Of a stretch of 64,000 nt of DNA, positions 14,221-27,700 are shown piece by piece. The DNA comes from Ciona savignyi (lineage: Eukaryota; Chordata; Ascidiacea; Phlebobranchia; Cionidae): assembly GCA_000149265.1 (NCBI GenBank), contig CH002714.1:791288-855287 (forward strand). Direction: 5' to 3'. The position numbers and the translations under genes are program-made. Under the pieces are notes generated by a model. The model searched no databases. It saw nothing but the letters and a program-made list of their open reading frames with translations, and was not told where the DNA came from. The first letter of the stretch is position 1. The number at the start of each line of letters is the position of its first letter.

Positions 14221-17200
14221 ATGGAGTCAACAGATAGATCATGGTGGAAACCAACCATACTACTTTGTACCTATGGTATATTTAGCTACATGAAACCATC
14301 AGAGCCATTTCTTACTCCCTATTTAATGGTCAGTAAATATAAGGCTTTTATTAATTTCAAATTGTTTTTTGTTTGTTTGTTTACACAAATAGAGATGAAT
14401 CGTTTCTTAATTTCTGTAGGCCTAATCCTTAGCTATGAATCGGTTAACCATGTATAACCATTAATTTATGCACAACACTATGTTATGGTAGTTACATGTT
14501 AATATTAAAGCCCTCATTAAAATTGGAAGATGTTTCTTAGCATAATCTAAAACACTGGTATTTGCAGTATAAATATTTTTTATCAGGTAAATTCTGCCCA
14601 TTATCCAATTGTCATGGTATTTACACTAAATTGGAGCTATTATATTGTGTTGCATAATGGTTCCCATAGTCATTTGTTAACCAAATTTTAATTTTTTTTT
14701 AATATTTAAATTGCAGGGTCCCCAAAAAAATCTGACAGAATCTGAAGTGGTAAATGAGATTTATCCTGTGTGGATATATGCATATGTTTCATTCCTGCTA
14801 CCTGTCTTTCTACTGACAGACTATGTGAAATACAAGCCTGTAATTTTAATGCAAGGTCTTGGGTAAATATAAATATCAATATTTAAACCATAACAATGCA
14901 AAATAAGAAACTTGCAAGAGAGTGTTTTTGTTTAAAATCTGATTTCCAGGTACATTGGATGCTGGCTTTTATTGTTGTTTGGTCAGGGAGTTACTCTTAT
15001 GCAAGTGATGCAGGTAAGCTATGCTGTGGCAACTGCAGGAGAGATCGGCTACTACTCTTACATATACAGGTTTATTTTTCATTTATTCATAAACTGAAAA
15101 TCTTTAGTAGTAGAGTAGTTTTGTATATTTTAATTTTGTACCCGTGTATGTCAATGTTCAGCATGTTTCAGTTCAATAACCACATAAAATTTTAAAATGT
15201 GTGATTTTGTCCTGTTGTTGAAACATGTTAGTACATTGACTAAGTTCAGTAACCAATAGATTACCAATTCATAATGACCACAAATAAGTTAGTGCTTACC
15301 AACCTTATTTTTATTCAAATCATCGAAAAAAAAATGCTTAATTGCTTTATCACATGCAACTTTAATTACCACTTGCAAGGATTTTTATAAAATTGCAATA
15401 TAGGCTTTTTGGTCATGATTGTCTGTATTAGATCATAAGTCTTCATGCAGCAATGCAACAGTCTTTTTTCATCTCGGATGGTGGCTGTTGTACGTGACTA
15501 TAATAAGCTCTATGTAGTTATTGTCTATCCTTACATTGATATGATTTATGGACTATAGTTTTTGCTATCATGATGCTTTTTTTCATGTAAGCCAGAAAAA
15601 TATTAAAAAAAACTGTCTTTATAAATTTGTATACATTTAACAATAGAATAAATTTATAATTTTAATCTTTTTTTTGCATATACCCTTTATCCATTTTCTG
15701 TTATTTTTTACCAATACTGGTATAATTTTTTTTAAATAAACAAAAAATATCCACAATTTACAATAATGCAATATGTTTATTGATTTTGTTGCTTAAACTT
15801 TTATGATTGCTGAAAATATACTATTTATTGTCCTTGTGTGCAAATATAAATAAATATGTTGATGTATTTTATACACGTAATATTTCTACAGCATTGTTGA
15901 AAAACACAATTATCAAAGGGTCACATCGTATGTCCGATCAACCACACTTATTGGACTCTTTCTTGGTTCGCTTATTGGACAGCTTCTTGTTCTTTTTGCT
16001 GGTGTAACATATTTTGATTTAAACATTATGTCTCTTGTGAATGTGTCAGTGGCATTTATCATATCGTGCTTTTTACCAATGCCAAAGAGGACTCTTTTCT
16101 TTTTCTCTAATGATGAGGATGTTAGTGGATCAATTGAGAGCACTCACCTTGACCCTGATAATCGTGCTCAGGAAGAAAGTGGACAGGAACCACCAAAAAG
16201 CTTGGAAAATCCTCAAGGCACTTCGTTTTCAACTCCCAATGAAGCAGATACAACGGTAAATAATTGTACTCAATTCTTAGTTTATATCCTTGTTTAGGTT
16301 TTTTGTATTGTTTTATAATTAGAGTACAATATTAAAATTATATCCTTTTTTAAATGATAATTTATTTTAGGTTCACCGAAAAATTAGTTGGAAACTTGTG
16401 ATGCTGAAACTGTGGAAAGATATGAAAAATTGTTACATGAATCCTGTGTTACTGCGTTGGTCCATGTGGTGGGCCTTGTCTACTTGTGGTTGGTTGCTTG
16501 TAGTGAACTACGCACAAAATTTGTGGGAAACAATCCACTCAAGTGCAGAAGGGGAGGTTTACAATGGTGCTGTTGAAGCAACTGCAACTGTACTTGGTGT
16601 GTTATGTGTTTATTTATATAAACAAAAGCTAACATTTATTAACATAGTGTACAAATATAAGATGAATTTACTATGGTAGGTGCTCTTGGTGCATTTTGTG
16701 TTGGATTTGTGAAACTGAACTGGTCAATATGGGGTGAGCTTGCACTTGGACTTTGCTCTTTGTGCAAATGTGGTTTGCTCATGCTAATGTATTGGACTAC
16801 CGATATCTGGATATGCTATGTGGCATATGTAGCCTTCATTGTACTCTACAACTTCGTTATTACGATTACCCAGTAAGTTAAAAGTAAATTATTCACATCT
16901 GAAACAGTTTTTAATTAAAATATTTTTTTTAGGTTTCAACTGGCAGTTGGACTTAACACTCAACGATTTGCGTTAGTATTTGGAGTGAATACTTTTACAG
17001 CCGTACTACTCAATGCAATTCTTACCATCATTCTTATTGACAAAGTAGGATTTGGTCTTGATGTCAATACTCAATTTATTGTTTACAGGTATTAACTTTT
17101 ATATTAAATACTGGTGGGGTGTTAGGTATTACTAATCAGTCTTATCATCTTATATTGAATATTAAACCGACCAATCCACTCTTCAAACACTTGCTAGTAG

Positions 17201-18069
17201 AGGTATCAGCTGCCTATGTTTGCTTTTTACACAGAACTCGTGATTTCTAGTAATTGTTGTTCCTGTATACTTGATTAGATTACTCTACTGCATTGTATGT
17301 CTTCTATTAGGTTGATGGAAATCATTCAAAACACAAAGTAAATTACTTTTTATTCTAAAAATTTTATTGCACAAAAAATAGTAGTAGCCAAACATAACTA
17401 AGTATTAAGAATAAATTTTTTGAAAAGCATTTACATTATAAAGGATTTTACCAAGAGTGTCAAAATTTCTACAATTTTTGACAAAGAGAAGCAGAAAGAG
17501 TGACAAAGTTTATTGTCATTAAATCCGATTTTCTAAAATATACCTCATTCAGCGATAACTTGTTCCGACTTATTAGTTTGGTGGGGTATTGTAACACCTT
17601 TCCGCCAAAGGGTTGCAGATTCGAAATGCTAGCTAGAACGCAACGGATTAATGGGTTCTACCAAATTTAAGGAACGTGTGAATCATACACAACACACTGC
17701 AATAGTTTGGGTAACCCGACAGTGGGCTCGAGGTGCTGCTGATTGTCCATGTGTTAACCCCTCCCCTAATCACAGAATAAACCTGAATATCCTATCCTAA
17801 CTGTATGTAAATCTTTTATTGTGGATTTTCACAGCCACCATCACACAATTTTACTATTAGTGCCAACTGCCATCAAACACAGATTATTATTTTTATTCCC
17901 CAGTGGCTACTTCGCTCTTATTGCTATTATATTCCTGCTACATGGAGTCTACTTTCTATATAAGAATGGATTTGGCAGCGAAAGATTGGAACCTATGACA
18001 TATTCCCAGGATGAACCAAAGAAGCCTGAATTAGCAGAAGTAGAACAAACAGAAAGTACTGCACTGTAG
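14221..18069 (+). CDS. SLC19-family thiamine/folate carrier
   Basis: Twelve-span solute carrier of the SLC19 family (reduced folate carrier SLC19A1, thiamine transporters SLC19A2/A3), expected in the plasma membrane. Eight exons, 14221-14328, 14717-14862, 14950-15069, 15892-16255, 16371-16596, 16680-16872, 16933-17088 and 17904-18069, splice in consistent phase to about 492 residues, against roughly 496 for human SLC19A2/A3. Seen: the family start region [11 protein letters not shown] in helix 1, an NLTE N-glycosylation site in the first extracellular loop, IGYYSYIY, the paired helices around [12 protein letters not shown], a hydrophilic central loop of about 60 residues (16090-16255) and a short acidic C-terminal tail. 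The start ATG begins MESTDRSWW just before helix 1. Sequence alone does not let me choose between a thiamine and a folate substrate. The last intron carries a SINE-like repeat. Confidence 0.94.
17584..17800 (+). repeat. tRNA-like SINE copy in last SLC19 intron
   Basis: It contains a B-box-like stretch (GGTTGCAGATTCGAAATGC) followed by GCAACGGATTAATG and GTAACCCGACAGTGGGC. Parts of this unit recur elsewhere in the window: near 45732 (the B-box part), near 21231 (AAACCGACTGTGGGC) and near 154 (GCAACGCATTAATA). The pattern fits an old dispersed tRNA-derived SINE; the ends are not defined. Confidence 0.5.
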
Positions 18070-18774
18070 GTGTCTTAACATTTGAAATGCATGAGGCAGC
18101 AATATGCATGGGTATTGCTGAATATAATAACTTAAGTTCCAGTTTATTGTTTTGATTCATTATTTAACAATAATATGTGTAATGTGAGTGCTACCTAATT
18201 TTTTAGATTTTTAGATTTTTTCAAACTTTTTTAATATTATTTTGTATTAAAACTGTTTTATTGCGGCAATGAAATGCAAACTGTCTGTGTTAATTTTTTT
18301 ATTAATTTTACATCATTAAGTGATGTAAGCCTCGAGTATTTGCTGGAGTTCTTAGCGACTTTTGTATATAGGCTTAAGAGATTAAAATGCAATATCATTT
18401 AAACCTTTACTTCAATATCAAACTGCAAATAGGCTGGTTCTTAGAAACCACTCCCTCGTGAATAAATATCTTGGTTATATATAGTTTTCATTATGTCCGA
18501 TTTACTCGAAATGCCAACCAGTTACAAAAATCTTTAATAAATATCCCGACATTACAATTAATATAATCCCGAATTCATGTTTAATCTACTTTTTGTTTGC
18601 CAACGTATCAAAAAACACAATCTTCCCAATTGATTTTCGTACGTTGTATTCTCGCGAAAATAGTAGGAAAATTAACTTGTGAAAACTGTTTTTTTTTAAA
18701 TAAAGTTTAACGAAAATGACGAGAACCACTTTCGGAAAATTAAATAAATCGTAGAGTTATTTTCCCATTGAAGG
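18070..18774. other. Convergent 3' intergenic gap
   Basis: It separates the stop of the SLC19 gene (+) from the stop of the Gla-EGF-LamG gene (-). It should hold both 3' UTRs. It is T-rich and A-rich with no other feature seen. Confidence 0.6.
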
Positions 18775-21700
18775 TTAGCGCATTGCCGGCATTGAAAAGG
18801 CGTCTACTCCGACGTAGTTGGACGACTTCGACAAGTCTACCGAACGATCATTAACGAAGATCTTGCGCATGTTCCCATTGAAGTTTGACGAAGAATCTAC
18901 AAGTTAATATTCAGCTACACGCAATATACGAAAAATGTAAATTTACCTGACGGTAAACCCCCTATGTAGATCGGCTGTGTGGGATCAAAACGAAACTTTA
19001 ATCCTTTTCCAACTTGGCTTCCAGACTGGCCATCGACATATAACGAAATCTATAACAAGTATTCAGTAGGTGCGTTTTGTGACGAAATTGTAAGCGCGGC
19101 CATCCGTATGCATAATTCGACATAAAAATAACGGTTTTGGTGACGAACTCATTGCGAGTCCAAACTATCCCTTTTTAAAAAAAGGAGGTGCGTTGTAAAT
19201 AGACGTAACAAACTGTTGTGATACCTTTCCACGGGAAGAGATTTTACAGTAGACGCTCATCCACAGACCGGTACACAGCAATCTGCCTTCTTTTGCATAA
19301 CTTGAAAAATATAAACTCGTACCGGAGATATTCATCACCTGAGCTCTAATCTATTACGGAAAACAATTAAAAATAATTGACGTTCTTTTAGTATGTGTGC
19401 TTACAGCTCCATCCACAAGAGATAGCATCAGTTTTCCGCCTGTATTAGTTCCTGCTGACACCAAAACCCCGTTTGGGTAACTTGTACGTATCAGTGCGCG
19501 AAATTTGAAATAAGTAACCACTCGAATTTGTGATGAACCTGAATTACAGACATTTCTTAATATTCAGACGCATTAATGATATTTTTATTGGAAATTAAAA
19601 AATGTCTTCGTGTCATTGCTCACCCAGCTGTAAGTAACCCGTCCCGTCAAAATATGAACCAGATTGGATCGACTCGTAGCAACCGGTATGTTCACTAAAT
19701 AAGTCGGGTTTTGAAGGAAACCATTTGACTTTACATCCTTTCGATCGAATGTGGCTCATACATCCCGTATATTGTGGATCTATACCCTGCGAAAATCCTT
19801 TAAATTACCCCTATGCTCTACTCACAGTACTCTTTGTTCGAGACTTATGGTGTTGCGTGGTTGATGCAAAATAAGGTTTTAATCTAATCAACTGTTTTAA
19901 TCGTTTATTATGTTTAGCAGCCAGAGCTGAAATAACGTATATTCAAAAAATTACTTTTGTTATAATATACACCTTTTACCGAATGTCATTTTGTTGTTAT
20001 TTATTATATTGTCAACATTACATATAAAAGGTCTTTGTAGCGCATTTATAAAGGAAACTTACCTTACTACACATGAACTATATAATTATGCATTTAACAT
20101 ATACTTACAATTGTATCTGTGATCGTGTGATTTTTTGGCAAACCTCCTAGGTAAATTAAACTTCCGGTTTTAAACTTTGGTGCTAATGAATGTACCCTTT
20201 TCCTTGCGAATGTTGTTCCGTTTATGATAAGAGCAGCACTCGTGCCGATTTTTTTAAGATTTACCTGCAACAATTGTGATTACGTAGGCTTAAAACTAGC
20301 AACTGTAACAGCAGATGGCTATTTTGTTTAACTCAGATTAATTGAGTAAGTCAACTCACTGTGTTCCATTTTCCGTTTGAAACTGAAGAATTCGCTGTCA
20401 ATACCACAAGCCCACCCGACGCTCTTTTGATTCCGGCCTCTAGTTGACGATTCCTTATTATGATATAGATGTATGTGTCGCCTGTGCTGTCACTTACTCC
20501 GAGCAAAACGCCGTCATTATCAAATGTCCGGAATCGCAAGGAGAGATTGACTCTAAATTATAAATACTACGTTGGCCCCACGTCCTTATTATAATTATTT
20601 CTTAGCTTACTTTTTACGAAAGCTTTTAACAATTTTTTGGTTTCCAAAATCGTTGCTTTTTGTTCCAATCTTTAAACGCCACCGGAGAGTTTGGTTGGCT
20701 TGCCGGCTACCAAGGCAACCTACTTCCGGACTGCATGAACGCTGGTCATCCCCAAGGATAAAACCTCTCGTGCAGCCACAAGTAAACGAACCTTCGGTGT
20801 TGAAGCATTTCTGGAACGATAAGTTTTAGTTTAGTTTAGTTTATTTTTTGCTTCCACGATGAAAACACGAAGCGGGACTATCGGTAAAAATTTGGAAAAC
20901 GGGAAAAAACGACAAAACGACAGTCGTTAGAACACGTCTAAAAAAAGAAATAAACTATTAAAATTCTGTATAATTTGACGTGGCCGCTAAACCCAATTAA
21001 AAAAAATAAAAAAAATATTAAAAATAATTAATTAATTGTTTATAAAATAAAATTTTTTATTTCGCTATTCGAAGTGTATGGGTATTCCTTCACACCATGC
21101 ATATCATAAAGGTCCTGAATTCGTTAGACCGCAATTCAGTGCGCAGGGATATAATACAATAAGTTAGTCGGTTGTACTGTAATCTAAAAGAACGTCTCAA
21201 TCATGTACAACTATGTTAATTATGGTAAACCGACTGTGGGCGAAAGGTAATTAACGATTTCCCTAATAATAACGCCACTTTCATTTTACAGGGATAAAAC
21301 ATGCATATCCAATCCTAGCACATCCAAGACAGAAACTAATGACTTACATCTTGGCAATTGACGTCATCTGACGAACATTCGTCTACGTCAATGCACGTTC
21401 TTCCGTCGTCACTAAGAACAAAGCCTTCCGTACACAAGCATTGAAAACTACCCTGTTGATGCATAAATTAAATATGTTCACCACGAAGTAGCTGTTAGTA
21501 CTGAAGGCTTATTACAAAACAACTTTTTAAGAAGGGAATTTAACATATCCCATGTTCGTGTTAAGAGTCACCTGTAAATTTTCACATCTTTGTTGGCACG
21601 CGCCTATTGTACATTCGTTGACATCAGTGCAGGAACCATTACTGTGTGTCTGAAATCCGGCTCTATTTGTAGAAACGTGAAAAAGCAGAGGTTGGATATG

Positions 21701-24700
21701 CCGATAAGCGGCCAATACAAAAATATTTCATACAGACCGACACATATTTGATATTAACATATACCTGCATAAACATATGAACGAACCATAACTGTTTTCG
21801 CATTCTTGTTCACAAATGCTATTAATTTCACATTCGTTCAAATCCTCGCATGTTGTCCCAATCATTTGGTACCCCACCCGACAGGTACATAAGTATGAAC
21901 CTTTACAAAAATAATTGAACATCAATAAGACGTTAAATCATATCTACAGGGTCATAAATATTTGCAATAATTTGAGGTGTTGGATATACACCTCTATTCT
22001 AATACACCTCTAGCGTTTGACGATAAGAGAAAAGGTTTATCGTGTAAAACAAGTATTTGTCCCTTCGTTTTGAAGAGTCGCATAAATAGAAAACAAAGGT
22101 TATGCAGCTTAAATGCGCTACCACCAGTCGTATTACGACACAATTATAACACAGTTACACCTATAAAATTTTAAACTTGCTTAGAAATATCATTTCTGTT
22201 AATATGCTGATACATTAAAAGGTTTGCCTATTGTTGATGTTATGGGAAGTTCCTATTAAAAATCTATATTTAAACTATTTACTCATTTTACTGCATACTT
22301 ATAGGGCCTATAGTATAGACTATACGTAAGCTATATTTTTTTGTGAAAAGTGCTTTTCTTTAACACTGGTCATCCTTTTTAAAAAAAATAGTATATCCTC
22401 GTCAATAATTTAAATATCTCTTGCAGTCATATTTTAATTTAATCAAACTGTAAAACCAACACGCGAAATAAAGTAACCCGCAATAGCCGCCTGTAATAAC
22501 TACCGCATTTCGCGCTAAACGTGCAAGAAGTTCCGTAGTGTAGTGGTTATCACGTCTGCTTTACACGCAGAAGGTCATGGGTTCGAACCCCATCGGAACT
22601 ATCTTTTTTATTTAAAGGGAACGCAACAGTATGATGATTTGTACGACCTTTTGCCCTTCAGTTTCCATTTTTAAAAGTTTAACGCTCTTACCACATGATT
22701 ATATGTAATAATTGCAGAGACTTTAAAATAAAAGGGATTACGGGCGATACATTAAACCCAAAGTAAATGTTTTTCAAGCGTAAAAAGCGTGCTAAACTTT
22801 AAAACTGTAGTATTTTAGTAGCAATGTACAAACCTTAGTGATTTATTTAAAAGAGAAAACCTAGTATAGTTCTTCGAAAACGATCATTCATTTGCCTCAA
22901 TAAAATTGAACAGTCACATTTCAAGTGGTAAGAGAATACGTATCACTTCAAGTGCTGGTTCGGGCTTTTACAAAACAGACCGTGTATGTCCTATATTAGT
23001 TTGTCGTAGTTTATAAGAATTCAACTAAAAAAATTGTATGAGTTCCGTAGTGTAGTGGTTATCACGTCTGCTTTACACGCAGAAGGTCATGGGTTCGAAC
23101 CCCATCGGAACTAATTTTCTTCATGATTTTATTGCGAGCCAAATATTGCTTGTTTTGAAAATTAATTAGGCAGTGCAATCCCTTGAGTACCAACGATACG
23201 AGCTCTTCCTTTTAATTTGATATTCAATTAAATAGGAATAAAAAAAATTGGTTACCTTCGGAATTGGAACACATTTGAGAGCAGTTTCCATTGTTTTCTA
23301 AGCACTCATTAACATCCTGGTTGCAGACATCTCCCTTGTAACCCGAATCACACTGGCACGTAAATCTACAAAGGTATATTTTAATAACCGCCCAATAACA
23401 CAAGTTAAGCGAACAAAATATTCAATAAATGAACCAACCTATCATCCGCGGGCACACATGTTCCATGATTACAAGGATCATTTGAACAAGGATTGTTTTC
23501 CAAGTCACATAAGACACCACTGTATCCATAATAACAGGTGCAAGTGAAACTGTTCAGACCTTCGTTGCATCTTCCATGAAGACATGGATTGCTCATACAC
23601 TCCCGAATATCTTTTGTTTGGCGGTTAGATTTAGGAATATCAAAATGGCATATAAAATAGGTTAACAAAAACATAAAAAAATGTTTTATATTGGTAGTGA
23701 AACGTGTGTTAGTAAGCCGCTAAATGACCCGCTCTTTATACAACACTTAACGTTCAGAATACGACGTTGCCATAGTTGGTTGTATTATCAGTGCTATATC
23801 CATGATATAAAGTATTTTCTTTATATGGACAAACTGCCGACTTATAACCAAACGCTATGTATATCTTCCGTTTACAGATGCTTACCAAAACATCGCCTCC
23901 CAACCAGTTCGTAACCGCTTTCACACGCGCATGTAAAAGAACCTGGGTTGTTCTGGCACACTTGTCCGCATCCACCGTTGTCCGTTGCACACTCGTCTAT
24001 ATCGTCGCACCCGTGCGTAGCCTTTGTTTAAGACAAAAACGAACAAGGTTCCAGAATAAATATTATAACAGTAAAATAGAGAAAATATCAAACCGAATCA
24101 AGAACGTATCCACGACGACAGGAACAAATGAAACTTCCGTCGGTATTCTCACACTGTTGACCACAAGGCGGGTCAGGAAGGATGCATTCGTTAATATCTT
24201 AAAAATTGAAAAAAAAATCAAGATAATTTATCGGACACATTAGGGCCGTATATTTAAAGGCAAGTTTCCATTTATAGATTAAACTTCTTTTCATACTTTA
24301 GCCTTTTAGTACCCCCCATTAATACTACGAAATTACACACTTTAGAGTCACCTCTGCAGGAAACTTTGTCATAATTAACGACGTATCCTTCAGGACATGA
24401 GCACACATACGATCCTGGTGTGTTCTTGCATATATGTTGACACTTGTGCGCTCCTTCACATTCATCAATATCCTACCGAATGAAAATGTAAACAGAGTTT
24501 ACTAAAGACATGTATAAAAGATATTAATTTTAGATTATTCCTGACAAACAATAGTTCAAAAGAAGTCTAGTATATATATTTTAGTTCGTGGACCAACTTC
24601 TGGTCTACAGGGATATTGTTTGATTTTTGATCAAAGTATTACTTTCCAATGTTTGGTGAACATAAAGTTGATGTATGTGTTCATATACGTATTACTGAAG

Positions 24701-27700
24701 GATACGCACCGTGCATGTTTTGCCACCGTTTCTACTTTCGTAACCAGCAAAACAGATACACGAGAAAGAACCGTCCTCATTAAGGCATTTGCCACTACAA
24801 CCGCCATTGTCTTGCTTACATTCGTTTATGTCCTCACAGTATTTTCTGAAAAATAGGAATGTTGCAATCTTCCGCTAACTATTTCTTGTATATTATACCC
24901 GAAATTACATTAATTTGCAGAGATGTCAATTGTGTGAGGCGAAAACAGTACAGCAGAAAATGACAGCACACGTCGTTCTTACCCGAACAATCTGTCGACC
25001 CGATAACCAGTCTGGCATATGCAGTGCCAACTCCCTGGGGTGTTAACGCAGCGATAATCACACCCATGTGCTGTTTTCGTGCATTCGTTAATGTCTGAGA
25101 GGATGCATAGATTAACAGAAAACAAGGTCTTTACCCGAATATTCTTGGCAAAATACTTAGTTCTTTCTCTTATACATCAACAACGGAATCTATCCATTTC
25201 TTATTAGTTAACATACCTTCACATATCATCTGACTTTCCAAATCGAGCAAGTAACCTGGTAAGCAGCTACATCTGTAACTTCCTGGGGTGTTGGTGCAGT
25301 TGTGTTGGCAGGGTAAGGTTATACATTCATCAATGTCTACAAAATAAGTTTAACATTTTAGAAAATACGAAGTATGGGCAACATACGGCCCGCGAGCAGA
25401 GTCCGGCTCGTGAAGGGATTTAAACCGGCCCGCAGACTGTATCTAACCATACCCTGTAATTAAGGTATTAAATACTATTCATGTAATAATCCGTCTCACA
25501 AAGAACTTTTTACACACATCTGGCGTACTGACTAGAGAAGTTGCCCACCCCTGATTTAGCCTATATACTGTAGTAAAAATCCTTGGCCTTACCAGTTTCG
25601 CAGGACGCTCCTTTAAAACCAGCATAGCAATCACAGTAATAAAAATTGTCTTCCTCAGATTCCACGCACCGCCCATGGCTAGAACAGCCGAAACGGCGAC
25701 AGTCTGATATAACTGAACAAACAAACTCTTATTACTTTCCATAAAACTAAAATAAATGAAACTTAAATACCCCTTGTATTTAGATTAAAGTATTTTAAAT
25801 AAAAACAGTCTATTTTACCTTGCTCACAAAGTTTTCCAAAGTAATGTTCATCACAGAGACAGGTGAAATTGTTCAGGTTATCTTTACAACTTCCGTGTTC
25901 GCCACATGGGTTACTTAAGCATTCGTTGAAGTCTAAAGTATGAAATAAACTTCTTTGTACAGAGAAAAAGGCATTCAATATCACCTTAAACGTTATATAA
26001 TACATAAGTTAGGTATTGATGTTTCTTTTGTTTATGTAAGTATACTGGGACGACAAATAACACATACCGTCTTGACACAGTGACCCACTGTACCCCGGGA
26101 GACATTCACAACGAAAACCATCCAACAAATCTACACAGCGGCTCGTACCGACCGCTGAACAAGGTTCGGGCGTGCAATGATCTGTCGCTGTTGGGATAAA
26201 ACATATTGCATATAAGTTCTAACCAATTAACTTTCAAATCACCTGTTTCACAGTGTTTCCCGATGAATCCATCTTTGCAAACACAGCTGTAGGCAATCAC
26301 AGTATTCTCACACATTCTTGTACCCTCTGCGCTACAAGGATTTGGATCACACAGGTCTACATCTGCAAAATAAATAAATGTTCATATTTTTACCGCATTT
26401 ACACGCTTGCATAATATCGTGTTATGCGTAAACAATTAAGCCATAAAATAAAGCGAAAATCATTAGGCTCCTTTTTAAGATTCCACAAATTTTAGTGATT
26501 TATCATTTCGCCTAAAATACTTAAGATCATACTTGTTAAAGGATTATTATTTCTACAGTTTGCATCTTGAATACGTCAATAAAATGTGTCGGAACATTAA
26601 CTGCGTTGATAAGGCGCAGAACAGACGTCGGAACAAGAAAGTGTTTTGACTGTTGTAATATTAAACCGTACTTGAGGAATGTTTTCAAAGTTTGGAGACG
26701 AGGGTTGCTCATGCTGAACAGTTTAAAATAATTCTAGTTTATAGACTATCGTGCATTTTGCAATATAAAGCAAAAAATAAAGTAGGTGCAAAATTAAAAA
26801 AAATGAACTCGCCTGTTTCACATTTCTTTCCGCCGTAACCGGTCTTACATGTACAATCGTAGTCATTGATTCGGTCAATGCATTTAATTGTATGCTTTGC
26901 ACTACATGGTCGCCTGGCGCATTGATCGACATCTAAATACATCAGATGGATGTACTTTTATTGTTTAAAAAGCTTATTAACAATGATAAACCACCTGCCA
27001 AACATGTTCGTAAATAGACCTTGTCGGCTGTTGGGGACTGCCTTTTCCTTTTTCGATTTGTAAGTAAGCTTCGTTGCTTGCATCCTGCAATACATGCTAA
27101 AGTTGTGTGCAGTAAATTACCCATAATCTCTGCGTCAGTAAATTACCAAAACAAATGTGACACTCAGTATGTAATAAAATCAGAATCAAACATACCTTTA
27201 TATTTCTTCCAAAATTTCTCCTGACAAAAAAGTAAATTACTATACCTTTTGTGTATACACGAAATTTTAAAATTACTAGTATATGCTTTCACCACACACC
27301 GCTATATGTAGGTTATCCGATATCTCGAAAGCTTCTTCATAATTACAAGTCTCTTCAATGCATTCTCTTTCCTGATTTCCCGGGCTCCATTCCTCAAACC
27401 CACGGTTGCTTCGGGCAACTCTGTTTAAAAAATGGTTTGCTTCCCTCCTTTCAAGAAAGATATGTTCTGGGAAAGGAAAGATTTACTTTAGATGGATGTA
27501 TGCAATAACATTAGACGTCATTTTGCTAAATAAACATTTAAGTTTAATAAACAAATATACATATATCGTAAAAATAATTTGTTTGTATATGCCAATAATA
27601 GTATTGAATAATAAAGGCGACAAGAAGAATATCAATTTTTGTAAGTTTGTTAGAATCACTACATACCAGCGAAGTTGTTGTTCGTTGTATTAAGATAAGA

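Noticed and set aside
23754..24243. Plus-strand frames across the EGF exons
   Set aside because: They are antisense shadows: the minus strand encodes in-phase EGF repeats with correctly spaced cysteines at the same bases.
27251..27693. Plus-strand open frames near 27.4 kb
   Set aside because: The minus strand encodes the propeptide and Gla domain here (27466-27293), which explains the open sequence.
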